Shown here piece by piece: positions 14,923 to 22,429 of a stretch of 31,896 nucleotides of DNA. A program made the translations under genes and the position numbers. Each line of letters begins with the position of its first letter. Position 1 is the stretch's first letter. The DNA is from an uncultured Treponema sp. (GTDB lineage Bacteria; Spirochaetota; Spirochaetia; Treponematales; Treponemataceae): contig CALDIB010000070.1 of NCBI GenBank assembly GCA_937902125.1, positions 1 to 31,896 of the forward strand. The letters run 5' to 3'. The notes beneath the pieces were generated by a model, which did no database searches, had not been told where the DNA came from, and saw only the letters and a list, made by a program, of their open reading frames with translations.

Positions 14923-15670
14923 TTATTTCCCCCATTTTTTTTAGAACGCCCTTGTCCGCCCCGTAAGGAACGATTGAGTCCATGTTGTATTCCGGATTGA
15001 CCGCCACTCCCGCGTCAAGGCAAGCCAAAACAAAGTCGTCGTATTTTTCCTCGGGAATTTTTGGACGAAGCCAGCAGGCTTTGCGCTCAAAGAATTTTGT
15101 CAAAACCTTGTCGTAAATGAAAAAGTCTTTTTCCTGCCGTTCTTTTAAGGCCGCGATTAAATCGTAGATTGAGCGGGCGGCGGCGGCAAGCAAGGCAGGC
15201 GGAAAATTTTCTTGGGGAATTTCCGCGTCCAAGTCGGAGGAAGCCAAGACAAAAAAATTGTTTGTCCAAGGAAGTGGCGGCGCCGCCACAACATTTTGGA
15301 CGGCGGAATAATCCACGCCGTTGAAGGGCTTGTATGCGCTTGAGCTTTCCGCGTCCAACAAAAGCGCGGCTTTCATCGCGTCCTTTTTGCCGGAAAACAA
15401 AAATATTTTTCTTTCGCTTTTCAACAGTTCCGACACGGCTTTTTGAAGGCGGCCAAAATGCGCGCTTTTAAACGAGCCCAAAAGACTTTTGCTCATAACG
15501 TCCTTAAAGACAGTCCTTGCGGAAGAATCCCAGCCCAAAATGGCGCGGCCTCCCTCTTGGTTCAAGTCTGTCAAGCGGACGTTTTTTTGAGTGTACAAAA
15601 AGCAGCCCCGCGCCCTTGTGACGTTTCCGTATCGCTTGTAAATTTCTGAATAATATCGCTCAAGTTTCAT
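14915..15670 (-). CDS. Protein with aminotransferase-like N terminus, probably non-catalytic
   Basis: A 251-residue protein from the ATG at 15670; a TTG start at 15694 would add 8 residues but has no better ribosome site. The N-terminal block RYGNVTRARGCFLYTQKNVRLTDLNQEGGRAILGW resembles the first 60 residues of class III PLP aminotransferases (entry into the fold plus GGRAILGH). The rest is much shorter than an aminotransferase (about 420 residues), and I find no PLP-lysine motif. It may be a truncated relative with a new role, or the likeness may be local. It overlaps pgeF by 11 bp. The function is unknown; presence in the operon is the firm part. Confidence 0.6.
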   Translation of the reverse strand: MKLERYYSEIYKRYGNVTRARGCFLYTQKNVRLTDLNQEGGRAILGWDSSARTVFKDVMSKSLLGSFKSAHFGRLQKAVSELLKSERKIFLFSGKKDAMKAALLLDAESSSAYKPFNGVDYSAVQNVVAAPPLPWTNNFFVLASSDLDAEIPQENFPPALLAAAARSIYDLIAALKERQEKDFFIYDKVLTKFFERKACWLRPKIPEEKYDDFVLACLDAGVAVNPEYNMDSIVPYGADKGVLKKMGEINV

Positions 15671-16535
15671 CGATTCGTTTTTCTCTGCCGTCAATTATAA
15701 CAAATGCGGCTTGGGTTGTAAACAAGCGGGACTTTTCTTCTTGGGAAAGTTCCAGCGCCGAAGCCTCCCGCCTGAAAGAGCCAAAGCGGTCGTCGCAGCA
15801 AGTACAATTTTTTGCCGCCACAATGTTTTCTTCCAAAAGGCCCGCGGCCGCCAAAAGGTTGAGGTTGGCCCGCAAAAGTGAAAGCCTGTAAAGGCCGTCC
15901 TCATTTTTGCCCAAAGCGTCCGCCTCCGATTCAACGCCCGCGCTGTCTTGAATTTTTTGAACGCAGTCGCTTCCAAAATTGTCGGAAAAATACATGGCCC
16001 TTTCTTTGTCAACGGAATAACAGCAGTCGCGAATGTGGGGCCCGATGGCGGCCAAAATGTTTTTCGCGGCGGCGCCTCGGGCTTTCATCATTTGGACAAG
16101 GTTGGCGGCGATTCCAGTTCCCTTCCAGCCAGAATGGACGGCGGCAAAAAGGCCGGTCTCTTCCTCAAAAAAACAAAGGGGAAGGCAGTCCGCCGCGGTC
16201 ACTACAGGAATGAGATTTTTGTTTCCCGTCAAAATTCCGTCGCCCCGCTTTCCAAAAGTTCCGCCCGCCTGGTCAACTTCAAAAACTATTTTTGAATGAA
16301 TCAATTCCAAAGAAAGAATTTCTTTTTGCGGAAAATGTTCCTTAAAAAAATCCAAGCGGTTTTGGTTTTCTTCGTTCCACCTAAAGCGCATGGAGCCGGC
16401 CGCCCTTAGCGTCATGCCCCATTTGGGCTTTAAAGTTTCGCCCTCAAAGGGCTTTCCGTTTTTGTAAAAAGGAAGGAGAGCGTATTTATAGTCGTTTTTG
16501 CGGGCGGTCTGGGCCAAGTCAACAATCGCTGTCAT
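15660..16535 (-). CDS. pgeF: PgeF/YfiH-family laccase-domain protein
   Basis: A 291-residue protein of the multicopper-polyphenol-oxidase-like (YfiH, LACC1) family. Motifs: LIHSK (78-82), TAADCLPL (113-120), HSGWKGT (134-140), GPHIRDCCYSV (165-175) and CTCCDDRFGSFRRE near the C terminus. His80, Cys117 and His134 correspond to the metal site. Characterised members are zinc-dependent purine-nucleoside phosphorylase/adenosine deaminases, and E. coli PgeF edits misincorporated serine in peptidoglycan precursors. Which activity applies here is unknown. It overlaps the 574-residue upstream gene by 4 bp and the next gene by 11 bp, in one operon. Confidence 0.9.
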   Translation of the reverse strand: MTAIVDLAQTARKNDYKYALLPFYKNGKPFEGETLKPKWGMTLRAAGSMRFRWNEENQNRLDFFKEHFPQKEILSLELIHSKIVFEVDQAGGTFGKRGDGILTGNKNLIPVVTAADCLPLCFFEEETGLFAAVHSGWKGTGIAANLVQMMKARGAAAKNILAAIGPHIRDCCYSVDKERAMYFSDNFGSDCVQKIQDSAGVESEADALGKNEDGLYRLSLLRANLNLLAAAGLLEENIVAAKNCTCCDDRFGSFRREASALELSQEEKSRLFTTQAAFVIIDGREKRIDET

Positions 16536-18256
16536 TTGCTTCCGGCGGGCGGCATGTCGATTTGCTCAAGCTCTTTTAGAATGTCCAAGGCGGCGGCGAA
16601 TACTTTTTGGCTTTGCATCAGGCTGCCCCTAAAGGCGGCGTTTTGAGAGCCTTGTATCGAAGCCAAGTTTTGGATTCCGTCGTAGCGGGTGTCTTTTTTT
16701 TCTGAAAAGACTCCGCCCAAAACGCTCAAGACTGAACGGGCGCAATTGCAAAAAGAATTTTTGTTCGCCTTCACCAAGGCTTCCCTTTCTATGATGAGAG
16801 TGTCGATTTTTGACTGCGCGGCCAAAGTCCGCAAGTGGTCGCTGGCCAGCTTTTCAAAAACCATTCCTGTTTGTCCGCTTTTTGAAAGGTCTTCCGCCAA
16901 GTCGTAAATCGCGGAAGATATTTGGGAAAGGTCGTTGAGGGTGTTGGCAAATTCGGCGCGGTTCTCCTTGTTGACAAACTGGCCCTCAAGCAAAAGGGTT
17001 TTCAAAGGCTCGCAAACTTCGTTTTGCTTTTTTGAAACAAACCAATAAAGAAAGCCCGCCGTGTTCTCGTAATGAAAATTCACTCCACCCCACATTTCCG
17101 CCCAAGGTCTGTCAGGCAAAAGGGGAACTTTTTCTATTCCAAAATTGTCCTTGAGCCGCTTGTTGAGGCTGTTCTTCTTTTTTTCTTTAAGCCAATAATT
17201 CCACTGCTCGTCAAAAAGCCTTTTCCATTGTTCCTTGTATCGGGCGAACCAATCTTCCGCGCCTGAAAACTGTTCCGGCTGCCACTGAATGTTGTTGTAT
17301 ACAACCTTGTTCACATAGCGCAAAGGAACGCTGTTGATGAACATGTGTATGATTGTCATAAAGGAAGTGGCCTTGTCCATAAATTCCTTGGCGCGGGAAT
17401 CGTCGTCCTTAGCCTCGCTTGAAGCGGGAACCATTTCTTTTGCGGAAAACAAAAAGACAGACTCAAACGCTTCTGTCGGCAAAGACTTTCCGTTGCACAA
17501 AATTTTTGCAAAGGCGTTCAATTCGCTTGAAACGCTTTCAAAGCGGGCCACTTGCGAATCGCTCAATCCGTTGGAAAAAGCTCCAGCAAAACGCTCAAAG
17601 GGCAGACGTGTGAATTGGTACAGCCAATCGACAGAAGCCGCGCATTGATACATGTAAGCCCTTTTGGGCGACGGAATTTCTTTAATGACATCTTCCATTT
17701 TTCTTAAGAACGAGGAGCGCAATTCTCCCGTAACCTCGCGGTCAAGGGGAAGGCGCATGGGATCGATTTCATCGTTCATTCGCTTGGCCACTTCTGGAAC
17801 CACAGAAGCGCCAAGAAAAACATAAAAGGCGCCTATGTTTTTGTAAATTGAATCAAGATAAGGCCTAAAAAAATCCGCGGCCTTTTTCAGTTCAAGCAAT
17901 TTTTCGTAAAAGATTCCCAAAAGCAAAGCGCCTTTGTAGTCAATCAAACCTGGATAGTCGCGATTAATCTTTCTAAAGAGCGCCATAATTTTGTCGTCGT
18001 TATACAATTGCTCCGCAGGAGTGGAAGTTAAAAGGGAGCGAAGCCACAAAATCAGCCGATAGAAAAACGACTCACGCTTAAGGCTTTCTTCTATTACAAT
18101 GCCGTCCGCGTCCATGGCCGGGTCTTTTTCGGACTCAAGCGCTCGGCTGTCGGGATCGCCTTCCAAGGGACGCATTTTTTCAAGCAAGGCGCTTCGCTCG
18201 TCTTCGCTTATTTGAGAAACCAAACGTTCAAATGTCGTCCGCTCTTTTTCCGCCAT
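16532..18256 (-). CDS. Large helical protein, possible DUF5312 family
   Basis: A 574-residue protein starting MAEKERTTFERLV at 18256. The open frame runs upstream to 18694, but that extension overlaps the ZIP gene on the other strand and the divergent promoters, so it is rejected. The sequence is mainly helical and charged, with one hydrophobic stretch (FFYRLILWLRSLL, about 65-77) and no signal peptide, so it is probably cytoplasmic or peripheral to the membrane. It resembles a spirochaete-restricted family of unknown function (I think DUF5312), but I cannot confirm this. It is first of five tightly overlapped genes, followed by pgeF. No ribosome site is seen, and a TATAAT box lies 6 nt before the ATG. 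Confidence 0.75.
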   Translation of the reverse strand: MAEKERTTFERLVSQISEDERSALLEKMRPLEGDPDSRALESEKDPAMDADGIVIEESLKRESFFYRLILWLRSLLTSTPAEQLYNDDKIMALFRKINRDYPGLIDYKGALLLGIFYEKLLELKKAADFFRPYLDSIYKNIGAFYVFLGASVVPEVAKRMNDEIDPMRLPLDREVTGELRSSFLRKMEDVIKEIPSPKRAYMYQCAASVDWLYQFTRLPFERFAGAFSNGLSDSQVARFESVSSELNAFAKILCNGKSLPTEAFESVFLFSAKEMVPASSEAKDDDSRAKEFMDKATSFMTIIHMFINSVPLRYVNKVVYNNIQWQPEQFSGAEDWFARYKEQWKRLFDEQWNYWLKEKKKNSLNKRLKDNFGIEKVPLLPDRPWAEMWGGVNFHYENTAGFLYWFVSKKQNEVCEPLKTLLLEGQFVNKENRAEFANTLNDLSQISSAIYDLAEDLSKSGQTGMVFEKLASDHLRTLAAQSKIDTLIIEREALVKANKNSFCNCARSVLSVLGGVFSEKKDTRYDGIQNLASIQGSQNAAFRGSLMQSQKVFAAALDILKELEQIDMPPAGSK

Positions 18257-18262
18257 TTTTCC

Positions 18263-18290
18263 ATTATAGCGCATTTCGCGGCTTTTGCAA
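18263..18290 (-). promoter_or_regulatory. Promoter of the five-gene pgeF operon
   Basis: Minus strand TTGCAA (18285-18290), 16-bp spacer, TATAAT (18263-18268), then 6 nt (GGAAAA) to the ATG at 18256. The transcript would start at or next to the start codon. Confidence 0.6.
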
Positions 18291-18313
18291 CAGCCAGTTT
18301 TTGCAAAACCGCC

Positions 18314-18342
18314 TTTACATAAAAATGAATCTGATTTATAAT
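18314..18342 (+). promoter_or_regulatory. Promoter of the ZIP transporter
   Basis: TTTACA (18314-18319), 17-bp spacer, TATAAT (18337-18342), with the ATG 8 nt beyond the -10 box. It is back-to-back with the minus-strand promoter 24 bp away. Confidence 0.65.
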
Positions 18343-18350
18343 TTTGCTTG

Positions 18351-19142
18351 ATGAGCGTTTCTTCCCAACTGTTAATTTTATTGACGCTGCCGTTTTTAGG
18401 AACCGCGCTTGGCTCCGCTTGCGTCTTTTTCTTGAACGACAATTTTAACGGACGCCTGCAAAAAAGCCTTTTGGGTTTCGCCTCCGGCGTAATGTCGGCC
18501 GCAAGCGTTTGGTCTTTAATAATTCCGGCAATCGAACAAAGCCAGTCCATGGGCCGTCTTGCCTTTATGCCGGCGGCAATTGGAATAATTTTAGGCATGG
18601 CTTTTTTGTTCCTGCTTGACAAAGCAATTCCCCACTTGCACATAAACTCAATGGAGGCGGAAGGACCAAAAAGCAATTTAAAAAAAGTCACCATGTTGGT
18701 TTTGGCCGTTACAATTCACAATTTTCCAGAGGGAATGGCGGTCGGAGCCGTGGCGGCGGCTTTTTTGCAAGGACAAGAGCAGGCCATTTCTTTTGCAGCC
18801 GCGCTTTCGTTGGCGCTTGGAATCGCAATCCAAAATTTTCCTGAAGGCGCGATAATTTCTTTGCCGTTAAAAAGTTCGGGCGGAGGAAAGGGCAAGTCCT
18901 TTTTATACGGCGCCTTAAGCGGAGCGGTTGAGCCGGCGGCCGCGCTTTTGACAATCGCGCTTTTTCGCCTTTTGCTTCCCGCAATGCCGATTCTTTTGTC
19001 CTTTGCGGCGGGAGCGATGCTTTTTGTAGTTGTGGAGGAATTGATTCCCGAGGCCAGCGAAGGAAAGCATTCCAACGCCGGAACCGCGGGCTTTGGAGCG
19101 GGCTTTGTCCTTATGATGATTTTGGACGTGGCGCTTGGGTAA
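18351..19142 (+). CDS. ZIP-family divalent metal transporter
   Basis: A 263-residue inner-membrane protein with about eight hydrophobic segments. The ZIP signature is clear: HNFPEGMAVG in one helix and IQNFPEGAIIS in the next, carrying the His, Glu and Asn residues that bind metal in ZupT-type uptake transporters (Zn, Fe, Mn, Co). The second motif has Gln where many have His (IQNFPEG). A TTG directly precedes the ATG in frame; the ATG at 18351 is preferred. No Shine-Dalgarno is present. It is transcribed alone, divergent from the pgeF operon. Confidence 0.92.
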   Translation: MSVSSQLLILLTLPFLGTALGSACVFFLNDNFNGRLQKSLLGFASGVMSAASVWSLIIPAIEQSQSMGRLAFMPAAIGIILGMAFLFLLDKAIPHLHINSMEAEGPKSNLKKVTMLVLAVTIHNFPEGMAVGAVAAAFLQGQEQAISFAAALSLALGIAIQNFPEGAIISLPLKSSGGGKGKSFLYGALSGAVEPAAALLTIALFRLLLPAMPILLSFAAGAMLFVVVEELIPEASEGKHSNAGTAGFGAGFVLMMILDVALG

Positions 19143-19205
19143 GACCGCCCTCTTTAGGCTGGAGCCGCCGACATTCGAGGCGAGGCTTTTCATGCGTGGC
19201 GTCTA

Positions 19206-19234
19206 TTGAATTTTCTTTTTAATTATATTAAACT
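19206..19234 (+). promoter_or_regulatory. Probable glyA promoter
   Basis: TTGAAT (19206-19211), 17-bp spacer, TAAACT (19229-19234). The start near 19241 would give a leader of about 150 nt that carries four hairpins. Confidence 0.4.
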
Positions 19235-19250
19235 TCTTCAGAACCGTTAA

Positions 19251-19374
19251 AAGCGAACAAGTTCGCTTCAACAAGTTTGCGTCGCAAACTTGCATATTCT
19301 ACTGCCGCCTCTCATTTTTTTGCGAGGCGGCCTAAAAAGCCAATCGAATGTTGAAACATTCTTCTTGGCTTTTT
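19251..19374 (+). promoter_or_regulatory. glyA leader with four successive hairpins, possible attenuator
   Basis: Hairpins seen: AAGCGAAC/GTTCGCTT (19251-19268); CAAGTTTG/CAAACTTG (19272-19292); GCCGCCTC/GAGGCGGC (19304-19331); and AAAAAGCCAA (19334-19343) with TTGGCTTTTT (19365-19374), enclosing an inner GAATGTT/AACATTC stem. The last hairpin ends in five U residues, 3 nt before the ribosome site AAGGAG (19378-19383), so it could act as a terminator or hide the ribosome site. I do not recognise a known riboswitch class. Confidence 0.45.
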
Positions 19375-19389
19375 ATTAAGGAGAAAAAA

Positions 19390-20889
19390 ATGTCCACGCC
19401 TTTGGAAAATTACCTTGCCAAATCAAACGGAAAGCCTAACGCCGCCATGTGCGCCTATGTGGCCAACCTTCAGCAAGTCGCCGCCGTCGGCCCGGAAGTG
19501 GCCGCCTCTATCGTCAACGAGCTTGAAAACCAGCGCAGCCACCTTAAGCTTGTGGCCAGCGAAAACTACTGTTCCCTGAACGTTCAGGCAGCCATGGGAA
19601 ACTTGCTCACCGACAAATACGCGGAAGGCTACCCTGAGCACCGTTACTACGGCGGCTGCGTGAACATCGACGCTGTGGAAAACACCGCCGCCCGGGAAGC
19701 CGAAAAACTTTTTGGCGCGGACTACGCATACGTTCAGCCCCACTCAGGAGCGGACGCGAACCTCGTGGCCTACTGGGCGATTCTTTCAAAAAAAATCGAG
19801 ACTCCCACTTTGGAAGAGCTTGGCGTAAAATCCCTGGCGGACTTGACGGAGGCGCAGTTTGACGACCTTCGCAAAAAGTTTGGAAACCAAAGGCTTATGG
19901 GCTTGGACTATTCTTGCGGCGGCCACCTTACCCACGGCTACAGAATGAATGTCAGCGCCCGCATGTTTGAAAGCCATCCCTACGGCGTCGACAAGGAAAC
20001 AGGACTTTTGGACTACGACGCCATTGAAAAGCAGGCCATGGAAGTCAAGCCCTTGATTTTGCTCACGGGCTTTTCCGCCTATCCAAGAAAAATTGACTTT
20101 AAGAGATTCCGCGCCATCGCCGACAAGTGCGGCGCCACATTGATGGTTGACATGGCCCACTTCGCCGGCCTCGTGGCCGGAAAGGTTTGGACAGGGGACA
20201 ACGATCCAGTCAAATGGGCGGACGTGGTGACAACCACAACCCACAAGACGTTGCGCGGCCCCCGCGGCTCCATCATTCTCTGCAAAAAAGAATACGCCGA
20301 CTACGTGAACAAAGGCTGCCCCATGGTTTTGGGCGGTCCCTTGGGACATGTCATGGCGGCCAAAGCCATCGCGCTTAAGGAAGCCAACACTCAGGCCTAC
20401 CGCGACTGGGCCGCGCAGGTCGTCAAGAACGCGCAGGCGCTTGCCAAGTCTTGCATGGATTTGGGAATGGTCTTGCAGACAGGCGGAACGGAAGACCACC
20501 TTATGCTGGTTGACGTGACAACTTACGGCCTTACAGGAAAGCAGGCGGAAGCGGCGCTCTTCCAGTGCGGAGTGACGGCCAACGCCAACGCCCTTCCCTA
20601 CGACAAGAACGGCGCTTGGTGGACCAGCGGCATCCGCATCGGAACTCCGGGCCTCACAACCCTTGGCATGAACGAAAAGGACATGGCCGAAGTGGCATCA
20701 ATCATCGACTTTGTTCTTAAGGGAACAAAGCCAGGACTCACAAAAGAAGGAAAGAGCGCCAAGGGAAAGGTTGACCTTGACGCTTCCGTTCAAGCCAAAG
20801 CCAAGGAGCGGGTGAACGCCTTGTTAGGCGCCCACGTTCTTTACCCTGAATTGGACTTGGACTTCTTGAAGAAAGAATTCTGCAAATAG
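19390..20889 (+). CDS. glyA: Serine hydroxymethyltransferase
   Basis: A 499-residue PLP enzyme that interconverts serine and glycine while charging tetrahydrofolate with a one-carbon unit. The start is set by AAGGAG 6 nt before the ATG at 19390; an upstream in-frame ATG at 19348 would begin inside the last leader hairpin. Seen: ENYCS (58-62), KYAEGYPEHRYYGG (76-89), VDMAHFAGL (253-261) and TTTTHKTLRGPRGS with PLP Lys286. It is longer than the usual 415 residues; the main insert is at about 134-170, and the C terminus is extended. Codons are richer in C-ending forms than in neighbours, suggesting high expression. It is transcribed alone with a structured leader and a strong terminator overlapping the stop codon. 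Confidence 0.95.
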   Translation: MSTPLENYLAKSNGKPNAAMCAYVANLQQVAAVGPEVAASIVNELENQRSHLKLVASENYCSLNVQAAMGNLLTDKYAEGYPEHRYYGGCVNIDAVENTAAREAEKLFGADYAYVQPHSGADANLVAYWAILSKKIETPTLEELGVKSLADLTEAQFDDLRKKFGNQRLMGLDYSCGGHLTHGYRMNVSARMFESHPYGVDKETGLLDYDAIEKQAMEVKPLILLTGFSAYPRKIDFKRFRAIADKCGATLMVDMAHFAGLVAGKVWTGDNDPVKWADVVTTTTHKTLRGPRGSIILCKKEYADYVNKGCPMVLGGPLGHVMAAKAIALKEANTQAYRDWAAQVVKNAQALAKSCMDLGMVLQTGGTEDHLMLVDVTTYGLTGKQAEAALFQCGVTANANALPYDKNGAWWTSGIRIGTPGLTTLGMNEKDMAEVASIIDFVLKGTKPGLTKEGKSAKGKVDLDASVQAKAKERVNALLGAHVLYPELDLDFLKKEFCK

Positions 20890-20936
20890 GAACGGTCAAG
20901 GCACGCTACGCTCATAGGCCTTGACTCGTTCCTTTT
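20889..20936 (+). terminator. glyA terminator
   Basis: GGAACGGTCAAGGC (20889-20902) pairs with GCCTTGAC-T-CGTTCC (20918-20932), 14 bp with one bulge, followed by four T. The stem begins at the last base of the stop codon. Confidence 0.75.
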
Positions 20937-21098
20937 GCGGCGCGAGTTTTATTATCGCGCCACAATAGCGGCAAAAAAATTGTTTGCAAGCCAAAGAGCG
21001 AATGTTAGTCACATAAGCGGCAACATTTTTGCTCGCAACGCTCGCAAAAACAGCCGTACTGATTATATAGCGCGAAAATCAGTCGATGGCCAAAAATC
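20937..21098 (+). other. Structured non-coding region downstream of glyA, possible small RNA
   Basis: No credible gene. A chain of stems is visible on the plus strand: GGCGCGA/TCGCGCC (20939-20961), AATGTT/AACATT (21001-21026), TTTTTGC/GCAAAAA (about 21026-21050) and ACTGATT/AATCAGT (21058-21083), ending at the strong terminator at 21099. This could be a small RNA processed from or transcribed behind glyA. No matching promoter is clear and no known RNA family is recognised. Confidence 0.3.
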
Positions 21099-21131
21099 CG
21101 GCCCGCCGTGTTCGGCGGGCCGTTTTTTTTT
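21099..21131. terminator. Strong GC-rich terminator
   Basis: CGGCCCGCCG (21099-21108) and CGGCGGGCCG (21113-21122) pair perfectly over TGTT, followed by nine T (21123-21131). On the minus strand the stem is followed by five T, so it may also stop transcription from the histidine phosphatase gene. It lies 160 nt beyond the glyA terminator. Confidence 0.85.
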
Positions 21132-21226
21132 CCGCCAACCAGCGCTTATTTTTTGCGCAACTTTGCGGCAGCGTCTGAAAGACGCGGTGAATCCGCTCGA
21201 AACAACAGTCTTAGCTTTCATTCAAC

Positions 21227-22015
21227 TTATGCGAGCGGCTCTTGCAATACAGGAGCGTAGTAGCCGCTAGAAGAAATGGGCTGGCTTCTTCCCAAGTGGC
21301 GGGTGTCGCCCAAGCGTTCAACTCTAAAGACAGCCTTTCCCCGCTCCCGCTCCTCGCTGTTCAACACCGTGACGGAAGTTGGAGCCACAAAAAATCCCTG
21401 CCATAAAATCAAGGGCGAACAGTTTATCAAGTGGCTTATGGCCGCGAACATCACTCCCAAATGGCAAAAGCAAACTATTGTCCTGTCGTCGTATTCTTCC
21501 TTGTTTGAAAACAAATGGTAGTTGGGAATGAAAGTCTTTTTGTCAAAATTTGGATTCTTGATTTTTCCGTCGGTCTTGTACATAAGGCCGTCCCGCTTAA
21601 AATGGTATTTGGCCAAAAGCGCGTCTAGTCCTTCGCAAACTTCCTTGTAGTTTTGGGCCACAGGGCCGCTTTTCATAAGCTTTGTGTCAAGCCATTTATT
21701 TCTGTCCAAAAATTTTTCTTCGGAATAATAGTAGGATGGAATCAAGTCCCAGGGAATGCGCTTGTGGCCGTCCACCGGGTCAATTACAGGAACGTAAAAT
21801 TCTTGAAGCCAGTTCAAGATTTTTGCCTTGCGGCCCATTAGGTCAAGGGAAACTTTCGCCGTGGCCTGCGCTCGGCCTAAAGGGGAAACGTAAAAGTCGG
21901 TGACATTCCATTTGGCCACCCGCTTGGCCAAAAGCTTGGCTTCCTTAAAGCCCTGCTTTGTCAGGGAATCGTTTTTGTAATCTGGATCTCCGTGGCGGAC
22001 AAAAATCAATCTCAT
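21227..22015 (-). CDS. Histidine phosphatase family protein
   Basis: A 262-residue protein. It opens with MRLIFVRHGDPDY: the RHG motif holds the histidine phosphorylated in catalysis (His8), and a second histidine appears in CFCHLG. This is the phosphoglycerate-mutase-like phosphatase superfamily. An insert of about 90 residues between the two halves (HKRIPWDLIPSYYYSEEK and following) is longer than in cofactor-dependent mutases. The substrate cannot be told from sequence. No Shine-Dalgarno is seen, and a TAAAAT box lies 6 nt before the ATG, with the promoter embedded in the end of the metal-ATPase operon. Confidence 0.85.
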   Translation of the reverse strand: MRLIFVRHGDPDYKNDSLTKQGFKEAKLLAKRVAKWNVTDFYVSPLGRAQATAKVSLDLMGRKAKILNWLQEFYVPVIDPVDGHKRIPWDLIPSYYYSEEKFLDRNKWLDTKLMKSGPVAQNYKEVCEGLDALLAKYHFKRDGLMYKTDGKIKNPNFDKKTFIPNYHLFSNKEEYDDRTIVCFCHLGVMFAAISHLINCSPLILWQGFFVAPTSVTVLNSEERERGKAVFRVERLGDTRHLGRSQPISSSGYYAPVLQEPLA

Positions 22016-22021
22016 GCGCTT

Positions 22022-22050
22022 ATTTTACAAAAAGCCCTTCTTCTTCGCAA
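22022..22050 (-). promoter_or_regulatory. Promoter of the histidine phosphatase gene
   Basis: Minus strand TTGCGA (22045-22050), 17-bp spacer, TAAAAT (22022-22027), then 6 nt to the ATG at 22015. The -10 box overlaps the TAA that ends the reading frame described at 22025-22114. Confidence 0.5.
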
Positions 22051-22114
22051 GAGCGGAGGCGCTTTTAGCCGCGGCCTTGCCTTTAGCAAAGATTGGCGTT
22101 TCGGAAACTTGGCC
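22025..22114 (-). other. In-frame Lys/Ala-rich continuation after the TAG of the HMA-like gene
   Basis: Directly after the TAG at 22115-22117, the same frame stays open for 29 codons to a TAA at 22025-22027. It reads GQVSETPIFA then KGKAAAKSASALAKKKGFL. The basic Lys/Ala composition matches tails on other proteins in this window (70-aa membrane protein at 24535-24747; Fic protein). It is either a tail cut off by a nonsense change or a readthrough extension. Confidence 0.5.
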
Positions 22115-22429
22115 CTAGGCCTTTTTCCAGCCCTTTATCGCTTCCTTAAGTTCCGCGATTCCGGCCAAAATTTCAGGCTTCCGCTTTTCTTCGTAGAACA
22201 AGACGGCGCTCCTGTATTTTTGAACCAAGGGAGCCAAGCGCTTGAACTTTTCTTCGTCAACCTTGTCCGCGTCGTATTCAATCAAAAGGCTCGCCGTCTT
22301 TTCTGTGAAAGAAATTTTTTGGCCAGCGTCAACAATGGCCGCCGCCTTTAAAAAGGCCTCACGGATTTCTTGGTCGCGAAAAATCTTGTCCCGCAAGCGA
22401 ATGCGGCCCGGAAAATAATTAACGTCCAT
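22115..22429 (-). CDS. Small HMA-like domain protein of the metal-ATPase operon
   Basis: A 104-residue protein from the ATG at 22429, which overlaps the ATPase stop by one base (TGATG); GGGAG lies upstream as ribosome site. The N terminus MDVNYFPGRIRLRDKIFRD parallels the N terminus of the adjacent ATPase (HSLPGRIRVGFDKR), the start of the HMA_2-type heavy-metal-associated fold. No CxxC metal site is present. The middle (SFTEKTASLLIEYDADKVDEEKF) fits the beta-strand/helix pattern of that fold. It is likely a partner of the ATPase. The frame ends in TAG but continues in a Lys/Ala-rich stretch just downstream. Confidence 0.7.
   Translation of the reverse strand: MDVNYFPGRIRLRDKIFRDQEIREAFLKAAAIVDAGQKISFTEKTASLLIEYDADKVDEEKFKRLAPLVQKYRSAVLFYEEKRKPEILAGIAELKEAIKGWKKA

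Noticed and set aside
18257..18694. N-terminal extension of the 574-residue protein by 146 codons
   Set aside because: It overlaps the ZIP gene on the opposite strand and both divergent promoters, has low-complexity composition, and lacks a ribosome site; the ATG at 18256 fits the promoter.
19251..19292. CRISPR-like or tandem repeat in the glyA leader
   Set aside because: The stems are adjacent but differ in sequence; there is no regular repeat-spacer pattern, and no cas gene is present.
20935..21270. Open frame of 111 codons behind glyA
   Set aside because: It runs through a strong terminator and into the end of the histidine phosphatase gene; no protein-like pattern.
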